NCBI RefSeq assembly: GCF_900601905.1
Contig: NZ_UWFA01000289.1
Span: 124,001 to 188,000, forward strand
Length of the DNA stretch: 64,000 nucleotides
Source: Pseudomonas viridiflava
GTDB lineage: Bacteria > Pseudomonadota > Gammaproteobacteria > Pseudomonadales > Pseudomonadaceae
Direction: 5' to 3'
Below are positions 56,451-64,000 of the stretch, one piece after another. A program made the position numbers and the translations under genes. Below the pieces are notes generated by a model that worked only from the letters and a program-made list of their open reading frames with translations, did not search any database and was not told the origin of the DNA. Each line of letters begins with the position of its first letter. Within the stretch, counting starts at the first letter, position 1.

Positions 56451-57323
56451 TTAGCCCTTGGGGTCCAGCGCATCACGCAGACCGTCACCCAGCAGGTTGA
56501 AACACAGAACCGTGATGTAGATCGCCACGCCAGGCGCAATCGACATCCAGGGAGCCTGTTCCATAAAGTTTTTCGCGGTGTTGAGCATCGACCCCCACGA
56601 AGGCGAGGGCGGTTGTTGGCCCAGGCCGAGGAACGAGAGGCTGGCTTCAGCCAGAATCGCCGAGGCGATGGTCAAGGTGGCTTGCACCACCAGCGGCGAC
56701 ATCACGTTGGGCAGCACGTAGCGCAGGATGATCCAGCGATCCGGCAAGCCAATGGCGCGGGCGCCTTCCAGATAGTCTTCGTGTTTGATCGCCAGCACCT
56801 GGCCCCGCGTGAGCCGGGCAAAGATCGGCATGGCGGACAGACCGATGGCGATCATTGCGTTGGTCAGGCTCGGGCCGAGGAAGGCTCCCAGGGCAATGGC
56901 CAATACCAGGAATGGGCAGGACAGCAGCGCTTCCATGACGCGGGAAATGACCGCGTCCAGCTTGCCACCGAAGTACCCGCCCAGCAGGCCCAACGGCACG
57001 CCGATGACCATCGCGATGGCCACCGAAACAGCACCGGCCAGCAACGAACTGCGTGCGCCCCAGAGCAGGCGCGAGAACAGATCGCGACCCAGTTCGTCAG
57101 TGCCCATCCAGTAGATCAGCGAGGGTGCCTTGCGTACTGCGAGAAAATTGGCCTTGAGCGGGTCATGGGGCGCAATCCATGGTGCCAGCAGGGCCGCCAG
57201 GACAAACAGCAGTAACACCGCCGCCCCGATTACCGCGCCTTTGTTGGCCAGGAACTTGTTCACGAACGGCGAGCGGCTGCGCGGTGCAATCGCGCTATGA
57301 GGGAGGCTGGCAATAGCGGTCAT
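56451..57323 (-). CDS. Peptide ABC transporter permease (DppC-like)
   Basis: The 290-residue inner-membrane protein has six helices, an N-terminal TAIASLPHS tail, and the binding-protein-dependent transport loop EGARAIGLPDRWIILRYVLPN (EAA motif). It pairs with the DppB-like permease upstream. Its ATG overlaps the end of the partner gene (ATGA at 57320-57323). It has the OppC/DppC fold with an extra N-terminal segment. Confidence 0.9.
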   Translation of the reverse strand: MTAIASLPHSAIAPRSRSPFVNKFLANKGAVIGAAVLLLFVLAALLAPWIAPHDPLKANFLAVRKAPSLIYWMGTDELGRDLFSRLLWGARSSLLAGAVSVAIAMVIGVPLGLLGGYFGGKLDAVISRVMEALLSCPFLVLAIALGAFLGPSLTNAMIAIGLSAMPIFARLTRGQVLAIKHEDYLEGARAIGLPDRWIILRYVLPNVMSPLVVQATLTIASAILAEASLSFLGLGQQPPSPSWGSMLNTAKNFMEQAPWMSIAPGVAIYITVLCFNLLGDGLRDALDPKG

Positions 57324-58267
57324 GAAGCAGTCCTCAGACGCGGGTTGATCATCCGGTACAGCACGTCGGCAAGCAGGTTCAGCAGCAGGAAGCCAATCGC
57401 CACACACAGCACCACGCCTTGCACCACGGCGTAATCGCGATTGAACACGGCATCGACAATCATCTTGCCGAAGCCTGGGATGCTGAACACCTGCTCGGTC
57501 AGCACCGCACCGCCGAGCAATTCACCGAACAGCAGGGTGGTGAGGGTCACGATGGGCATCAAGGCATTACGCAAAGCGTGCTTGAGGATCACCGTGCGCG
57601 GGAACAGACCTTTGGCCCGGGCGGTGCGCACGTAGTCGGTGCGCAACACTTCGAGCATGGCGCTGCGGGTGTGGCGCATGAGAATCCCCGACAGCCCGGC
57701 TCCCAGCACGAAGGCCGGCAGGATCAAGGTCTTCAGATTTTGCCCGAAGTCCTCGCCCATGGGCACGAACCCCGATGCCGGTAGCCATTGCAGTTTCACG
57801 GCGAAGACCATGATCAGCAGAATGCCCAGCCAGAAGTGCGGAATGGAAATCCCCGACAGCGCCACCACGTTGGCCCCGTAATCCACGGCCGTGCCTTTGC
57901 GCACCGCCGAAATGATCCCGGTGGGAATGCCGATCAGCAGCGCGATCAGCAAGGCCAGCACCGCCAGCTCCAGAGTCACCGGCAACTTGGACGCCAGTAG
58001 CGTGGTCACCGGTTGTTCGGTGCGCAGCGAAGTGCCGAAGTCGCCGGTCAGCACGTTGCCGACCCAGTTCAGGTACTGCACGGGGATCGGGTCATTGAGC
58101 CGATACTTGTCGCGCAGGTATTCCATCACCGCCGGATCGCGCTCTTCACCGGCCATGGCCAGCACCGGGTCACCCGGCAGGAGCTTTTGCAAGGTGAAGA
58201 CGAAGAGCGAAACCAGAATCAGCGTCGGGATCGCACTGAGCAGGCGTCGCAGAATAAACATCAGCAT
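57320..58267 (-). CDS. Peptide ABC transporter permease (DppB-like)
   Basis: The 315-residue protein has six membrane helices and the EAA-type loop VLRTDYVRTARAKGLFPRTVILKHALRN. N-terminus FILRRLLSAIPTLILVSLFVF is typical of DppB/GsiC. GAGGG six bases before the ATG favours 58267 over a second ATG two codons later. It lies 28 bases after the substrate-binding protein gene. Confidence 0.92.
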   Translation of the reverse strand: MLMFILRRLLSAIPTLILVSLFVFTLQKLLPGDPVLAMAGEERDPAVMEYLRDKYRLNDPIPVQYLNWVGNVLTGDFGTSLRTEQPVTTLLASKLPVTLELAVLALLIALLIGIPTGIISAVRKGTAVDYGANVVALSGISIPHFWLGILLIMVFAVKLQWLPASGFVPMGEDFGQNLKTLILPAFVLGAGLSGILMRHTRSAMLEVLRTDYVRTARAKGLFPRTVILKHALRNALMPIVTLTTLLFGELLGGAVLTEQVFSIPGFGKMIVDAVFNRDYAVVQGVVLCVAIGFLLLNLLADVLYRMINPRLRTAS

Positions 58268-58295
58268 GCCGGACCCTCGAGAGTGCGCCAGTCAA

Positions 58296-59798
58296 TCATG
58301 GCTTGAACGCGACATTGTTCAGGCGGATCAGACCATCCGGATTCGGTACGAAACCGGTCACGTTGTTACGCATGGCAATGATTCGCGGATCGAAATACAG
58401 GTACGCAGTCGGCATCTCGTCAGCCAGCAAACGCAAGGCTTCGTTGTACAACGCCTGCCGCTGGGCCACGTCGTTGATGGTGCGGGCCTTGTTCAATAGC
58501 TCGTCGAGTTTGGCATTGCAGTATTTGCCATCGTTCTGGCCACCCTTGCAGGTCACGAACTGGTGGATATCGCCATCCGGATCAGGACGGCCCGACCAGG
58601 CGCTCATGCCGATCTGGAAGTTGCCGCTCTGCTGTTCGCTGAGCAGGGTGGCGTATTCCGTGGCAACCAGATTGACCTTGAAACCGGCTTCTTCAGCCAT
58701 GGCCTGGATGATCTGCCCGACCTGTTGGGCGATCGGGTTGTTGGCGACTTTCAGGTCCACGGCCAGTGGCAGCTTCACACCTGCTTCTGCGAGCAACGCC
58801 TTGCTCTTTGCCACGTCGCGAGTCGGGATCGGCAGATCCTTGTCGTAGTAAGGGCTGTTTTTCGGGAACGGCTGGGCGCTCGGGGCATACAGGCCTTCGA
58901 ACACCACCTGGTTGATCGCGTCGCGGTCGATGGACAGCTCGAAAGCCTTGCGCACGCGCTTGTCCTTGCCCATTGGCGTGTTGGCTTTTTCGCCGTTGCC
59001 GATGTTGAACATCAACTGCATGTAACCCAGCCCCGGGGTGTTGTAGACCGCCAGCTTGCTGTCCGCCTTGGCGGTCTTCACATCGGTGGGCGCAACGCGC
59101 TCGATGATGTCCAGGTCGCCGGAACGCAGGTTGGCCAGACGTACCGAAGTATCCGGAATCGGCAGGAAAATCACTTTGTCGAAGTGATAGGCGCCTTTGT
59201 TCCAGTAGTTGTCGAAGCGCTCCAGCACGATGCGGTCCTGCTGCACGCGCTGGACGAATTTGTAAGGGCCGGAGCACACCGGCCTGGAGGCAAAATCACC
59301 CTGTGCGGCTTTCGGCGCGAGCATCATCCCCGCGCGGTCCGAGAGCTGCGACACCAGCGTGGCGTCCGCTTGCTTGAGTTTGATGGCGACGGTTTTGCTG
59401 TCGATCACTTCAACGCTGTCCACCGAGGCCAGCTCGCTCTTGCGCAGCGAGTCCGGCAGGGTGCGGGCGCGGTCCAGGTTGAACTTCACTGAGGCGGCAT
59501 CGAAGGCTTCGCCGTCGTGGTACGTCACGCCCTCGCGCAGGCTCATGGTCAGGGTCTTGCCGTCTTCGCTCCAGTTCCAGGCGGTGGCCAGTTGCGGGGC
59601 GTAGGTCAGGTCCGGGTTCACATCCACCAGTTTGTCGCACAGCGCGGTGTAGACCAGACGGCCGGAATAAGTGCGCGAACGATGCGGGTCGAGGACATCA
59701 GGATCATCCTGAATGCCGATGCGCAGGGTGGATTCGGCGAAGGCGGCGTTGGCGGCCAGCAATAACAAGGTTCCTGTCATGATGCGTGCGATTTTCAT
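58296..59798 (-). CDS. Peptide-type ABC substrate-binding protein
   Basis: The 500-residue periplasmic protein (SBP_bac_5 family) has a signal peptide (LLLLAANAAFAES), the family start LRIGIQDDPDVLDPHRSRTYSGRL, and DGEAFDAASVKFNLDRAR. Relatives bind di- and oligopeptides, glutathione or nickel; with a ggt gene in the operon, gamma-glutamyl compounds are the best guess. ATG overlaps the end of the upstream ATPase gene. Confidence 0.9.
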   Translation of the reverse strand: MKIARIMTGTLLLLAANAAFAESTLRIGIQDDPDVLDPHRSRTYSGRLVYTALCDKLVDVNPDLTYAPQLATAWNWSEDGKTLTMSLREGVTYHDGEAFDAASVKFNLDRARTLPDSLRKSELASVDSVEVIDSKTVAIKLKQADATLVSQLSDRAGMMLAPKAAQGDFASRPVCSGPYKFVQRVQQDRIVLERFDNYWNKGAYHFDKVIFLPIPDTSVRLANLRSGDLDIIERVAPTDVKTAKADSKLAVYNTPGLGYMQLMFNIGNGEKANTPMGKDKRVRKAFELSIDRDAINQVVFEGLYAPSAQPFPKNSPYYDKDLPIPTRDVAKSKALLAEAGVKLPLAVDLKVANNPIAQQVGQIIQAMAEEAGFKVNLVATEYATLLSEQQSGNFQIGMSAWSGRPDPDGDIHQFVTCKGGQNDGKYCNAKLDELLNKARTINDVAQRQALYNEALRLLADEMPTAYLYFDPRIIAMRNNVTGFVPNPDGLIRLNNVAFKP

Positions 59799-60913
59799 GG
59801 CTGGCTCTCCACTGCAAGGGATTGATGGTTCTTGAACAGGTTCAGGCGCTGGGTATAGGCAGCGCTGGGTGTCGGCAAAATCAGGGCGCCTGCACCGGCG
59901 TTGGCGATTTCACGCCAGAAGTGGCAGGCCACCTGACGCTCGGCCTCGACGGTTTCCATCACTGGCACGACTTCTTTGCACAGGGCGCGGGCGTGCGGGC
60001 AGCGGGTATGAAAGCGGCAGCCGGAAGGCGGGCGGCTCGGGCTCGGCATGTCGCCGCCCAGCAGCGGGCGTGGCTGGCGCAAGTCCGGGTGGCTGACCGG
60101 CACGGCGGCCATCAACGCCTGGGTGTAAGGGTGCAGAGGGTTTTCAAACAGGCCGTTGACCGGCGCCAGTTCGACGATTTCCCCCAGGTACATAACGGCT
60201 ACCCGGTCGCTCATGTGGCGAATCACCGCCAGACCGTGGGCGACAATGACCAGGGTCAGGCCGAATTGATGCTTGAGGTCTTCCAGCAGATTGACCACTT
60301 GGGCCTGCACCGAAACGTCCAGTGCCGACACCGGCTCGTCACCCAGAATCAAGCGCGGATCTGACGCCAGGGCACGGGCAATACCGATGCGCTGGCGCTG
60401 GCCGCCGGAAAACTCATGAGGGTGACGACCGCCATGTTCCGGGGCCAGGCCCACGGTGCGCAGCAGCTCGGCGACTCTGGCCTGACGGTCGCTGCGGCTG
60501 GCATCGCTGTGCAGCCAGATCGGCTCGCCGACGATGGCCTCGACGGTCATGCGTGGGTTGAGCGAGGCGAACGGATCCTGAAAGATGATCTGCAAGTCGC
60601 GACGAACCTGACGGAGTTTTTCCGGCGGCAAGTTGGCCAGGTTGCGGCCTTCATAAATGACGTCGCCGGCCGTGGGTTTGAGCAGGTTCAGCAACAGGCG
60701 GCCGAGGGTGGATTTACCCGAGCCGGACTCGCCCACCAGTGCCAGGGTTTCCCCTTTGCGCACCGAAAGATTGACCTGATTGACCGCTTGTACTGGTGGC
60801 TTCTTGCGCTGGAACAGGCCGCTTTCCACTGCGAAATGCTTGCTCAGGCCGATGCCTTCGAGGATCAATTTCTGACTGATGCCTTCAACGATTTGTCGTT
60901 CAGAGGTGCTCAC
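59795..60913 (-). CDS. Peptide ABC transporter ATPase (DppF-like)
   Basis: The 372-residue ATPase starts at GTG overlapping the upstream ATPase stop (GTGA). It has Walker A GESGSGKSTL, signature FSGGQRQRIGIARAL, Walker B ILGDEPVSALD and H-loop IVAHGLAVIRH. A C-terminal CRFHTRCPHARALC cysteine motif is typical of oligopeptide-family ATPases. The usual H-loop ISHDL is AHGL here; the His is kept. Confidence 0.92.
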   Translation of the reverse strand: MSTSERQIVEGISQKLILEGIGLSKHFAVESGLFQRKKPPVQAVNQVNLSVRKGETLALVGESGSGKSTLGRLLLNLLKPTAGDVIYEGRNLANLPPEKLRQVRRDLQIIFQDPFASLNPRMTVEAIVGEPIWLHSDASRSDRQARVAELLRTVGLAPEHGGRHPHEFSGGQRQRIGIARALASDPRLILGDEPVSALDVSVQAQVVNLLEDLKHQFGLTLVIVAHGLAVIRHMSDRVAVMYLGEIVELAPVNGLFENPLHPYTQALMAAVPVSHPDLRQPRPLLGGDMPSPSRPPSGCRFHTRCPHARALCKEVVPVMETVEAERQVACHFWREIANAGAGALILPTPSAAYTQRLNLFKNHQSLAVESQP

Positions 60914-61914
60914 GCGCTGACTCCCACATGCTGCTCCAGAGGCGCACGAATGCACGCGGCAAAATGTCCGGGGAAAAGCTCAAGCAGCGGCGGACGCTCC
61001 TCGCGGCAGGCCTGAATCACAAACGGGCAGCGCCCGGCGAAACGGCAACCGGTGGGCATTTCTGCAGGCGTCGGCACACGGCCATTGATGGTCGCCAGGC
61101 GACCTTCACGCGGGCCAATCGACGGCATCGAACCCATCAGGCCGATGGTGTACGGGTGCTGCGGGTCATCGAACAAGGTTTTCACCGGGCCGCTTTCCAC
61201 CACGCGCCCGGCGTACATCACCATCACGTCGTCGGCGACTTCGGCCACCACGCCCAGGTCATGGGTGATCAGGATCATGGCCGTGCCGGTCTCGGCCTGC
61301 AGGTTGGCGATCAGCGACAGGATCTGCGCCTGAATGGTCACGTCCAGGGCGGTGGTGGGTTCGTCGGCGATGATCAGCGCCGGATCATTGGCCAGCGCCA
61401 TGGCGATCATCGCCCGCTGGCGCATGCCACCCGACAGTTCATGGGGGTAGGCGTCCAGGCGTTGGGCGGCGTCCGGCACGCGGACTTTTTCGAGCATTTG
61501 CAGAGCGCGCTGACGGGCGTCTCTGGCCGACAAACCCTGGTGACGAATCACGCTTTCGGCGATCTGTTCGCCGATGGTGAATACAGGGTTCAACGAGGTC
61601 ATGGGCTCCTGGAAAATCATCGCCATGCGGTTGCCGCGCACATCCAGCAAGCGCTCGTCGGACATGCCCAGCAAGGCTTCGTCGATTAGCGTTGAGGTGC
61701 TGGCGGCGACCTTGGCGGTGCCGGGCAGCAGGCCCATCAGCGCCATGGACGTGACACTTTTGCCGCAGCCGGATTCGCCGACGATGGCCAGCGTCTTGCC
61801 GCGCTTGACCGAGAACGATACGCCGTCCACGACATTGGCGGGCGCACCGGCAAAGCACACGGTCAAGTCGCTAACGCTCAATACCGTGTCGGTGGCCTGG
61901 GCTGTGGCGCTCAT
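60910..61914 (-). CDS. Peptide ABC transporter ATPase (DppD-like)
   Basis: The 334-residue ATPase has Walker [16 protein letters not shown], signature [15 protein letters not shown], Walker [13 protein letters not shown] and H-loop [14 protein letters not shown], plus the C-terminal [17 protein letters not shown] motif. It pairs with the DppF-like subunit. Its ATG overlaps the stop of the regulator gene (ATGA), so regulator and transporter are co-translated. Confidence 0.93.
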   Translation of the reverse strand: MSATAQATDTVLSVSDLTVCFAGAPANVVDGVSFSVKRGKTLAIVGESGCGKSVTSMALMGLLPGTAKVAASTSTLIDEALLGMSDERLLDVRGNRMAMIFQEPMTSLNPVFTIGEQIAESVIRHQGLSARDARQRALQMLEKVRVPDAAQRLDAYPHELSGGMRQRAMIAMALANDPALIIADEPTTALDVTIQAQILSLIANLQAETGTAMILITHDLGVVAEVADDVMVMYAGRVVESGPVKTLFDDPQHPYTIGLMGSMPSIGPREGRLATINGRVPTPAEMPTGCRFAGRCPFVIQACREERPPLLELFPGHFAACIRAPLEQHVGVSA

Positions 61915-62648
61915 AAACTTGCCTCCAGATCTTGATTGATGACGTTTTCCAGCGCCTGTTGCAGCGCGCGCAGATGGCCCCGCATCGCGGCGGCGGCCTT
62001 GATCGGATCACGGCTTTCGATAGCGCCGACGATGTCGTCGTGGTCGTGGCTGTAGGTGTCGAGACGATCAGCGTTGCGCGCCCGCTGACGCAGATCCCGC
62101 CAGGCCGGGTCGAGACGGATCGCATCGAGCATTTCAAAGATGTCCAGCATCAGGCGGTTGCCTGCGGCTTCGGCGATGCCGCGATGCAGGGCGCTGTCCC
62201 ACAACTCGATACCTTCGGCGTCCGGGTGCTCGGCGGACTGCTGGCGTGTGGTGCGTTCAGCCAGCCGGCGCAGAATCGCCATCTGCTCGCCATTGGCCCG
62301 CACTGCCGCCAGAGACGCCAGGGCGGGTTCCAGATGCAGGCGGGCTTCCATGACCTCGCTGAAATTGGTCCGCCCGGACAACCGGGCGAAACTCATGGCC
62401 GCGCTGGGTGGAGTCGGGCCGACAAAAGTCCCTTTGCCCTGGCGTCGCCAGATCTGCCCTTCGGCCTCCAGCACCGACAGCGCCCGCCGGATCGCTCGGC
62501 GACTGACGCCAAAATCGGCGGCCAGATCCCGTTCGGTCGGCAACGCCCGCTGCGGGAAAGCCGCCTGCTGCGCCACCATCTGCCGCAAGGCATCCAGCGC
62601 CAGCTTCGAAGAGTTATCAATGGTTGTGTCAGGGTCGAACCTTTGCAT
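61911..62648 (-). CDS. GntR/FadR-family transcriptional regulator
   Basis: The 245-residue protein has an N-terminal winged helix (FPQRALPTERDLAADFGVSRRAIRRALSVLEAEGQIWRRQGKGTFVG) and an all-helical FCD effector domain (about 85-240) with metal-binding-type His residues in SALHRGIAEAAGN and YSHDHDDIV. FadR-type members are mostly repressors released by a carboxylate. It heads the ggt/ABC operon and probably controls it. The ATG at 62648 is preferred to an open frame extending to 62810. Confidence 0.88.
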   Translation of the reverse strand: MQRFDPDTTIDNSSKLALDALRQMVAQQAAFPQRALPTERDLAADFGVSRRAIRRALSVLEAEGQIWRRQGKGTFVGPTPPSAAMSFARLSGRTNFSEVMEARLHLEPALASLAAVRANGEQMAILRRLAERTTRQQSAEHPDAEGIELWDSALHRGIAEAAGNRLMLDIFEMLDAIRLDPAWRDLRQRARNADRLDTYSHDHDDIVGAIESRDPIKAAAAMRGHLRALQQALENVINQDLEASL

Positions 62649-62852
62649 CGTGGTCACTCGCAGCAGACCAAAAAAACGTCCCGATCCGCCCGCAGGCAGG
62701 CATTCGGTCCACAAGGGCTGGTGCAAGAGCGATGCCAATGAAAATTGGTTCACGCCTCTGTGCCGCGTTATGGCGCTGTCATGCCCAGCAGTCGCCGCCG
62801 CGTGGGCCAATTGGCAAAGGTTCGTTGACCTGGTTCAGGCGATGAGAGGTCA

Positions 62853-62876
62853 TTGGTTCAGGGGCGAGTGAACCAA
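62853..62876. promoter_or_regulatory. Candidate operator dyad TTGGTTCA-N8-TGAACCAA
   Basis: A perfect 8-base inverted repeat (TTGGTTCA, eight bases, TGAACCAA) about 205 bases upstream of the regulator ATG. A third copy of the half-site, ATTGGTTCAC, lies at 62744-62753, nearer the gene. TGGT/ACCA half-sites occur in FadR-family operators. Confidence 0.5.
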
Positions 62877-62964
62877 TTGAAGCGTTGGCCCGCAGAAGGG
62901 GGTTTTTTGGGGCGTGGATGCGTTGTGGTGGGGCGTAGCGAGGCTCAAGGTTTGACCTTGCCCG

Positions 62965-62992
62965 CAGTGGGAGCGAATTCATTCGCGACGGC
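62965..62992. repeat. Single REP half-element
   Basis: GTGGGAGCGAATTCATTCGC (62967-62986) then GACGG is the arm of a further REP family. It lies singly upstream of the operon. Confidence 0.55.
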
Positions 62993-63023
62993 AAACCTTT
63001 GGGTAACAGCGCCATCAGTCATG

Positions 63024-63057
63024 AAAAAGGGGAGCCAATTGGCTCCCCCTTTTTTTA
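63024..63057. terminator. Bidirectional terminator before the symporter gene
   Basis: AAAAAGGGGAGCCAATTGGCTCCCC with T- and A-runs, eight bases beyond the stop of the minus-strand symporter gene (63065). It fits as its terminator. Confidence 0.8.
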
Positions 63058-63064
63058 TTACGGG

Positions 63065-64000
63065 TCAGTCAGCCACTGACGCACGGGGTGTCGTTGGCTC
63101 CGGATCGTCTTTCATCTTGCGAAAGTAAGTCGAAAGCAGGGCACCCGAAATGTTGTGCCACACGCTGAACAACGCGCTGGGTACGGCGGCCAGGGGCGAG
63201 AAGTGCGCACTGGCCAACGCGGCGCCGAGGCCGGAGTTCTGCATGCCCACTTCCAGTGCCAGAGACTTGCGCTGTGGCAGCGGCAGCTTGAAAACCTTGC
63301 CGGTGAAATAACCCAGCAGGAAACCGAAGCTGTTATGCAGAGTCACCACAGCCATGATCAACAGCCCGGACTCAGCGATTTTTGCCTGGCTGGCAGCCAC
63401 TACGGCGCAGACGATCATGACGATGCTCACCACCGAAATCAGCGGCAATACGTCAATCGCGTAAGCGACACGGGCACCCAGCAGACGCTGAGCCAGGACA
63501 CCCAGCACGATGGGCAGCATGACCAGTTGCAGGATCGACCAGAACATATCCATGAAGGACACCGGCAACCAGGCCGAGGCCAGGAACCAGATCAGGGTCG
63601 GGGTCAGCAGCGGAGCGAGCAGGGTGGTGACCGCTGCGATCGCCACGGCCAGCGCCAGATCGCCCTTGGCCAGCCAGGCCATGACGTTGGACGAGGTGCC
63701 GCTCGGGCAGCAACCGACCAGAATCACCCCGACGGCGATCTCTGGCGGCAGGTGAAACACCTGGCACAACAACCACGCCACACCCGGCATGATCACGAAG
63801 TGCGCAACCACCCCCAGGGCCACACGCCATGGATGACGGGCGACTTCGGAAAAGTCGTCAAGCTTGAGGGTCAGGCCCATGCCAAACATCACCAGGCCCA
63901 GCAGCGGCACGATCAAAGGCTTGAGGCCGATGAACGCCTGCGGGAACAGGAACGCCAGAATGGCGAACAACAGCACCCAGTAGGCAAAGGTATTACCGAC
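63065..64000 (-). CDS. Bile acid:sodium symporter family protein (5' end beyond window)
   Basis: At least 311 residues are present; the frame continues past position 64000, so the true N-terminus is outside (residues VGNTFAYW precede the in-window part). About nine membrane helices are visible, with family stretches GCCPSGTSSNVMAWLAKGD and LEVGMQNSGLGAALASAHF that build the sodium/substrate site of the BASS fold (ASBT/PanS). The substrate could be an organic acid or pantoate-like compound; it is not determinable. Confidence 0.88.
   Translation of the reverse strand, partial: VGNTFAYWVLLFAILAFLFPQAFIGLKPLIVPLLGLVMFGMGLTLKLDDFSEVARHPWRVALGVVAHFVIMPGVAWLLCQVFHLPPEIAVGVILVGCCPSGTSSNVMAWLAKGDLALAVAIAAVTTLLAPLLTPTLIWFLASAWLPVSFMDMFWSILQLVMLPIVLGVLAQRLLGARVAYAIDVLPLISVVSIVMIVCAVVAASQAKIAESGLLIMAVVTLHNSFGFLLGYFTGKVFKLPLPQRKSLALEVGMQNSGLGAALASAHFSPLAAVPSALFSVWHNISGALLSTYFRKMKDDPEPTTPRASVAD

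Larger units (their letters stand above)
62649..63064. other. 416-base regulatory and terminator region
   Basis: Holds three copies of an ATTGGTTCA-type word, two of them forming the dyad at 62853-62876, a REP half-element near 62965-62992 and a bidirectional terminator (63024-63057). Promoter boxes for the minus-strand operon are not clear. Confidence 0.55.

Overview
The window is one continuous stretch of a Pseudomonas chromosome. This is judged from gene content and order (aspS-yebC-ruvCAB-ybgC-tolQRAB-pal-cpoB-queE-queC-tRNA-Lys-nadA), from Pseudomonas-typical families (DUF1652, LpxO, YcgL, a PctA-type dCache chemoreceptor) and from many REP/REPIN-type intergenic palindromes of the kind found in the P. 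fluorescens/P. syringae side of the genus. The species cannot be fixed from the sequence alone.

Layout. 1-10.4 kb is core: the tail of aspS, yebC, the Holliday-junction genes ruvC, ruvA and ruvB, the Tol-Pal cell-envelope operon, and two preQ0/queuosine genes. A tRNA-Lys (10504-10579) follows. Directly behind it lies a four-gene cassette (10777-13764) resembling the SiaABCD c-di-GMP switch: a PP2C phosphatase, a GHKL-like kinase, a small phospho-switch protein and a GGDEF cyclase. The usual membrane sensor of the phosphatase is replaced here by a cytosolic CBS-like module. The cassette is bracketed by two related copies of a terminator, and this tRNA-Lys is a known island-insertion site in the genus. 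14-23.4 kb returns to core: nadA, an M48 protease, tusA, an AI-2E-type permease, bcp, a GcvR-like regulator, dapA-bamC-metallo-hydrolase-purC and tRNA-Ser(CGA).

23.4-28.3 kb is an accessory block behind tRNA-Ser. It holds small orphan genes, two frameshifted genes (an XRE regulator and a small lipoprotein), a probable further XRE remnant, a superinfection-immunity-like membrane protein, a P-loop kinase and an MFS exporter. 28.3-48.9 kb is mostly conserved metabolic and housekeeping genes: a HAD phosphatase, malic enzyme, ogt, RNase D, YcgL, dehydrogenase, nitroreductase, YcgN, an RNA methylase, an HNH nuclease, oligopeptidase B, a class II amidotransferase, a MoxR/VWA pair, DUF748, cysK and lpxO, separated by several REPIN families. 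49-54 kb holds an EamA exporter, a chemoreceptor whose amino-acid motif lacks one aspartate, and a serine-type transporter.

54.8-62.6 kb is one tightly packed minus-strand operon: a FadR-type regulator, two ABC ATPases, a peptide-binding protein, two permeases and a gamma-glutamyltransferase without a signal peptide. It reads as an importer plus cytosolic cleaving enzyme for gamma-glutamyl compounds, with a candidate operator upstream (62853-62876). A bile-acid/sodium-symporter-family gene runs off the right edge.

The most interesting parts are the CBS-type SiaABCD variant with its flanking repeats, the ggt-ABC operon with its dyad, the chemoreceptor with an altered ligand motif, and the diversity of REPIN families in one short window. 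No integrase, transposase, CRISPR array or prophage was seen.
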